Source of the DNA: Candidatus Zhuqueibacterota bacterium RBG_16_48_16
GTDB taxonomy: Bacteria; Zhuqueibacterota; Zhuqueibacteria; Residuimicrobiales; Sediminimicrobiaceae
DNA length: 6,083 bases
Assembly: GCA_001771235.1 (NCBI GenBank)
Contig: METF01000295.1
Coordinates: forward strand, 2,540-8,622
Direction: 5' to 3'
Translations under genes and position numbers: made by a program
Shown: positions 4,581-6,083 of the stretch, in pieces
How the letters are laid out: every line of letters starts with the position of its first letter
Numbering within the stretch: position 1 is the stretch's first letter
The notes under the pieces: model-generated
Told to the model about the DNA's origin: nothing
Database searches by the model: none
What the model saw: the letters and a program-made list of their open reading frames with translations, nothing else

Positions 4581-5615
4581 TCTCCGCCATCGCGCTGCTA
4601 ATCCTCGTCCCTCAGAGATTACCTTCCCTTGTTTCTGCAAATCTTTAAGCGCCTTGCGTACCATATCCCGGCTTACATTGAGACATCTTGATTGGAGCTG
4701 GGACAAGGTAAAGTCACCATTCATTTTCCGTATTTGTTCAATAACCAGCTCTGTTTTTGCCCCTTTCGTCGTTTCGATTTTTTCTACCCGGTCGATAAAT
4801 TCGCCATAAGACATTTTGAACATATAAAGCAGGAAATTTATGTATGACCATGGATCATGTTTACCTTCATGCCAGCGCTGCGAGGACATCTCAAGCGTTT
4901 CGTAATATCGTTCTTTGTGTTCTTCAATAAGACGCTCCAGACTGATGTATCGCCCGACGTTATAACCGGCATGATATAGTTGCAGCAGCAGCAAGAGTCG
5001 GGAAACCCGGCCATTGCCGTCGCGGAAAGGATGGATGCAAAGAAAATCAAGATTACACGCTGCCATCGCAATAAGAGGATGTATGGCATTTGTCTTGATC
5101 AGCTCATTATATAAAGACACAAGCTCTTTCATGGCTTGAGGGGTATTTCCAGCGCTTACCGTTTTAAATCTCACCCGCGTATCCCCGCCTGGCAAACGTT
5201 CGATGATATCACTGTCTTTTTCTTTGTATTTGCCTGAATCCCAGATTTCACCACGAGACATTTTATGCAATTTCTTGATAGTGGCTTCACTGAAATGGAT
5301 TTTCTCACTATCGGCGTGAATCCATTGGAGTGCATCACGGTATCCTTGAATTTCCTCTTCATTGCGGTCCTGAAGTAAAGGCTTGCCAAAAATGATGGTT
5401 CCGACACGCTTCTTATCGATTTCAACACCTTCGATACGGTTTGACGATACGGCGCTCTCGACAAGGGCATGCTCGAGCAAAACTTTCAGTTTCTGCGGTG
5501 ACTGATGGGCATAGAGGTCTTGCTTGCCTTTTGCCTCGGCAATATCGGCAAGATACCAGGCTGCTCCGGCAGGGATGTTCTTCAGGCCCGCAGCTAACTT
5601 TGCTAACGTTTGCAT
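4560..5615 (-). CDS. fic: Class II Fic protein adenylyltransferase with C-terminal winged helix
   Basis: A complete 351-residue Fic enzyme. Fic proteins transfer AMP (or other nucleotide parts) from NTPs to side-chain hydroxyls of target proteins. Residues about 14-95 form the N-terminal Fic_N region, which carries the autoinhibitory motif S-x-x-x-E-G (S58..E62-G63 in SSNRIEG). An N-terminal inhibitory helix makes it class II, like Shewanella SoFic (about 370 residues, same layout). The catalytic motif HPFRDGNGRVSR spans 195-206, with H195 as the base and D199 for metal; all key residues are intact. Residues about 285-345 (TELVIEQIRK..FTLSQLQSRCLNVSRDMVRKALKDLQKQGKVIS) are a winged helix, so self-regulation by DNA binding is possible. 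The start fits the family (M, about 13 residues, then IPAGAAWYLADI), although no Shine-Dalgarno precedes it. Targets unknown; no companion antitoxin is needed for class II enzymes. Confidence 0.93.
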   Translation of the reverse strand: MQTLAKLAAGLKNIPAGAAWYLADIAEAKGKQDLYAHQSPQKLKVLLEHALVESAVSSNRIEGVEIDKKRVGTIIFGKPLLQDRNEEEIQGYRDALQWIHADSEKIHFSEATIKKLHKMSRGEIWDSGKYKEKDSDIIERLPGGDTRVRFKTVSAGNTPQAMKELVSLYNELIKTNAIHPLIAMAACNLDFLCIHPFRDGNGRVSRLLLLLQLYHAGYNVGRYISLERLIEEHKERYYETLEMSSQRWHEGKHDPWSYINFLLYMFKMSYGEFIDRVEKIETTKGAKTELVIEQIRKMNGDFTLSQLQSRCLNVSRDMVRKALKDLQKQGKVISEGRGLAARWRRKGNAPL

Positions 5616-5662
5616 AATAGTAAAGTAAAAAGTAAAGGAATCAGATTCAAGTATTCTTTGAC

Positions 5663-5674
5663 GGATTTAAATCC
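5663..5674. promoter_or_regulatory. Perfect 12-bp palindrome upstream of fic
   Basis: GGATTTAAATCC is perfectly symmetrical and lies 48-59 bp before the fic ATG. Read on the minus strand, a weak promoter (TTGGGG, 17 bp, AATACT) would overlap it. This is a plausible operator, perhaps for the winged helix at the C-terminus of Fic itself; that link is inference. Confidence 0.3.
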
Positions 5675-5693
5675 CCAAAAGTGATGTGGTTGT

Positions 5694-5710
5694 TTCCGGT
5701 TTTGCCGGAA
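5694..5710. repeat. Small perfect hairpin TTCCGG-TTTTG-CCGGAA
   Basis: A 6-bp perfect stem with a 5-nt loop lies between the divergent fic and GH74 genes. No T-run follows on either strand, so it is not an intrinsic terminator. It may be a structural or binding element. Confidence 0.25.
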
Positions 5711-5867
5711 GGACGAGTTTCGCGAAATGTTGAATGAGCGGTCGGTCAATATTATTTTGCTAAAAGAAAATCATGGAGCCGGCGTTGAGATTTGTCCACA
5801 GCCGGATAGAACAGTAAAATCAACGGTATCAGACTGGAAACAAGACTAAAGAAGGAGACCTGCTTCC

Positions 5868-6083
5868 ATAATTCGGTCGTCCAAAGCAATTGCCAAAACA
5901 CTTATGATCATGGCTGTTTTCGAGATCACAGCGACGGCTCAGACTATGCAGTTACGGCAGCCTTCATCAGTGCCATATCGCTGGAAGAGCGTGCAAATCG
6001 TGGGAGGCGGATTTGTCGACGGTATCATTTTTCACCCCACGGCAAAGGGAGTATCCTACTGTCGCACGGACATGGGCGTCGCC
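5868..6083 (+). CDS. GH74 xyloglucanase-like secreted glycoside hydrolase (5' part, runs off the right edge)
   Basis: The frame is open to the window end, so only the N-terminus is seen. YRWKSVQIVGGGFVDGIIFHP followed by GVSYCRTDMG is the characteristic opening of GH74 enzymes (seven-bladed double beta-propellers that cut xyloglucan or related beta-1,4-glucans outside the cytoplasm). The D of RTDMG is in the position of the family's first catalytic aspartate. The start is unusual. AAGGAG (5852-5857) precedes an in-frame ATA at 5868 by 10 nt. From that ATA the protein has a full signal peptide: basic n-region R3/K6/K10, core LMIMAVF, and A-T-A before Q25 as cleavage site. The first standard start, the ATG at 5904, lacks a ribosome site and would remove the basic n-region. 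ATA initiation, an adjacent ATT (5871), or a sequence error for ATG are the options. About 650 or more residues are expected in the rest. Confidence 0.8.
   Translation, partial: MIRSSKAIAKTLMIMAVFEITATAQTMQLRQPSSVPYRWKSVQIVGGGFVDGIIFHPTAKGVSYCRTDMGVA

Noticed and set aside
5681..5842. Plus-strand open stretch of about 50 codons before the GH74 gene, containing MLNERSVNIILLKENHG and ending ..VSDWKQD.
   Set aside because: No ribosome site at the ATG, no recognised family, and it overlaps an open frame on the other strand; at most one could be real, and probably neither is.
5752..5901. Minus-strand GTG-started frame of 49 codons with a hydrophobic stretch (FFSLVSSLIPLILLFY) followed by a charged tail ending in HDFLLAK.
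   Set aside because: It looks membrane-protein-like, but it has no Shine-Dalgarno, lies antisense to the ribosome site and signal peptide of the GH74 gene, and matches no family I know. AT-rich DNA gives such L/F/S-rich frames by chance. A homology search would settle it.
1..6083. CRISPR array or complete insertion sequence.
   Set aside because: No regularly spaced identical repeats and no transposase frame anywhere; the repeats seen are few, degenerate and in inverted pairs.

Overview
The window most likely comes from an uncultured bacterium of the FCB superphylum (Calditrichota / KSB1 / Ignavibacteria-like). The main clue is the secreted CotH-type protein, which ends in a type IX secretion (T9SS) sorting domain with an N-x-PNPFN motif, a tail style typical of that group. 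This is inference from protein style; there is no rRNA or other marker. Coding density is modest, and intergenic DNA is AT-rich and carries degenerate repeats.

Layout. (1) 1-380, minus: the 5' part of an exported sialidase/BNR-like protein that runs off the left edge. (2) 391-1089: about 700 bp with no convincing gene, holding two inverted pairs of a degenerate 'TTTGTG..GTGCCTTTGTGGC'-type repeat and a 16-bp palindrome. (3) 1090-3241, plus: a sigma70-like promoter overlapped by an inverted repeat, then a probable two-gene operon of a half-size EamA/DMT transporter and, 21 bp later, a secreted CotH-family atypical kinase with a T9SS sorting tail. A two-hairpin plus T-run terminator follows at 3385-3429. 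(4) 3473-3808, minus: an orphan HicB-family antitoxin with a short tandem repeat over its presumed -10. (5) 3965-4482, minus: a genetic scar. A 54-aa protein resembling the small partner of AbiEii/MNT-type nucleotidyltransferases is followed by only about 17 codons of such a nucleotidyltransferase, which are joined directly to the last ~98 codons of a carbohydrate esterase-like alpha/beta hydrolase. (6) 4560-5615, minus: a complete class II Fic AMP-transferase with a C-terminal winged helix. (7) 5868-6083, plus: the 5' end of a GH74 xyloglucanase-like protein running off the right edge. Its signal peptide and Shine-Dalgarno only make sense if translation starts at an ATA codon.

Taken together, polysaccharide-related secreted proteins (sialidase-like, esterase remnant, GH74) and a surface/secreted kinase surround a small zone of toxin-antitoxin and Fic genes in partial decay. 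No intact multi-gene system that is clearly new can be demonstrated. The most unusual points are the double-remnant junction near 4264, the apparent AUA start of the GH74 gene, and the inverted repeat sitting on the transporter operon promoter.
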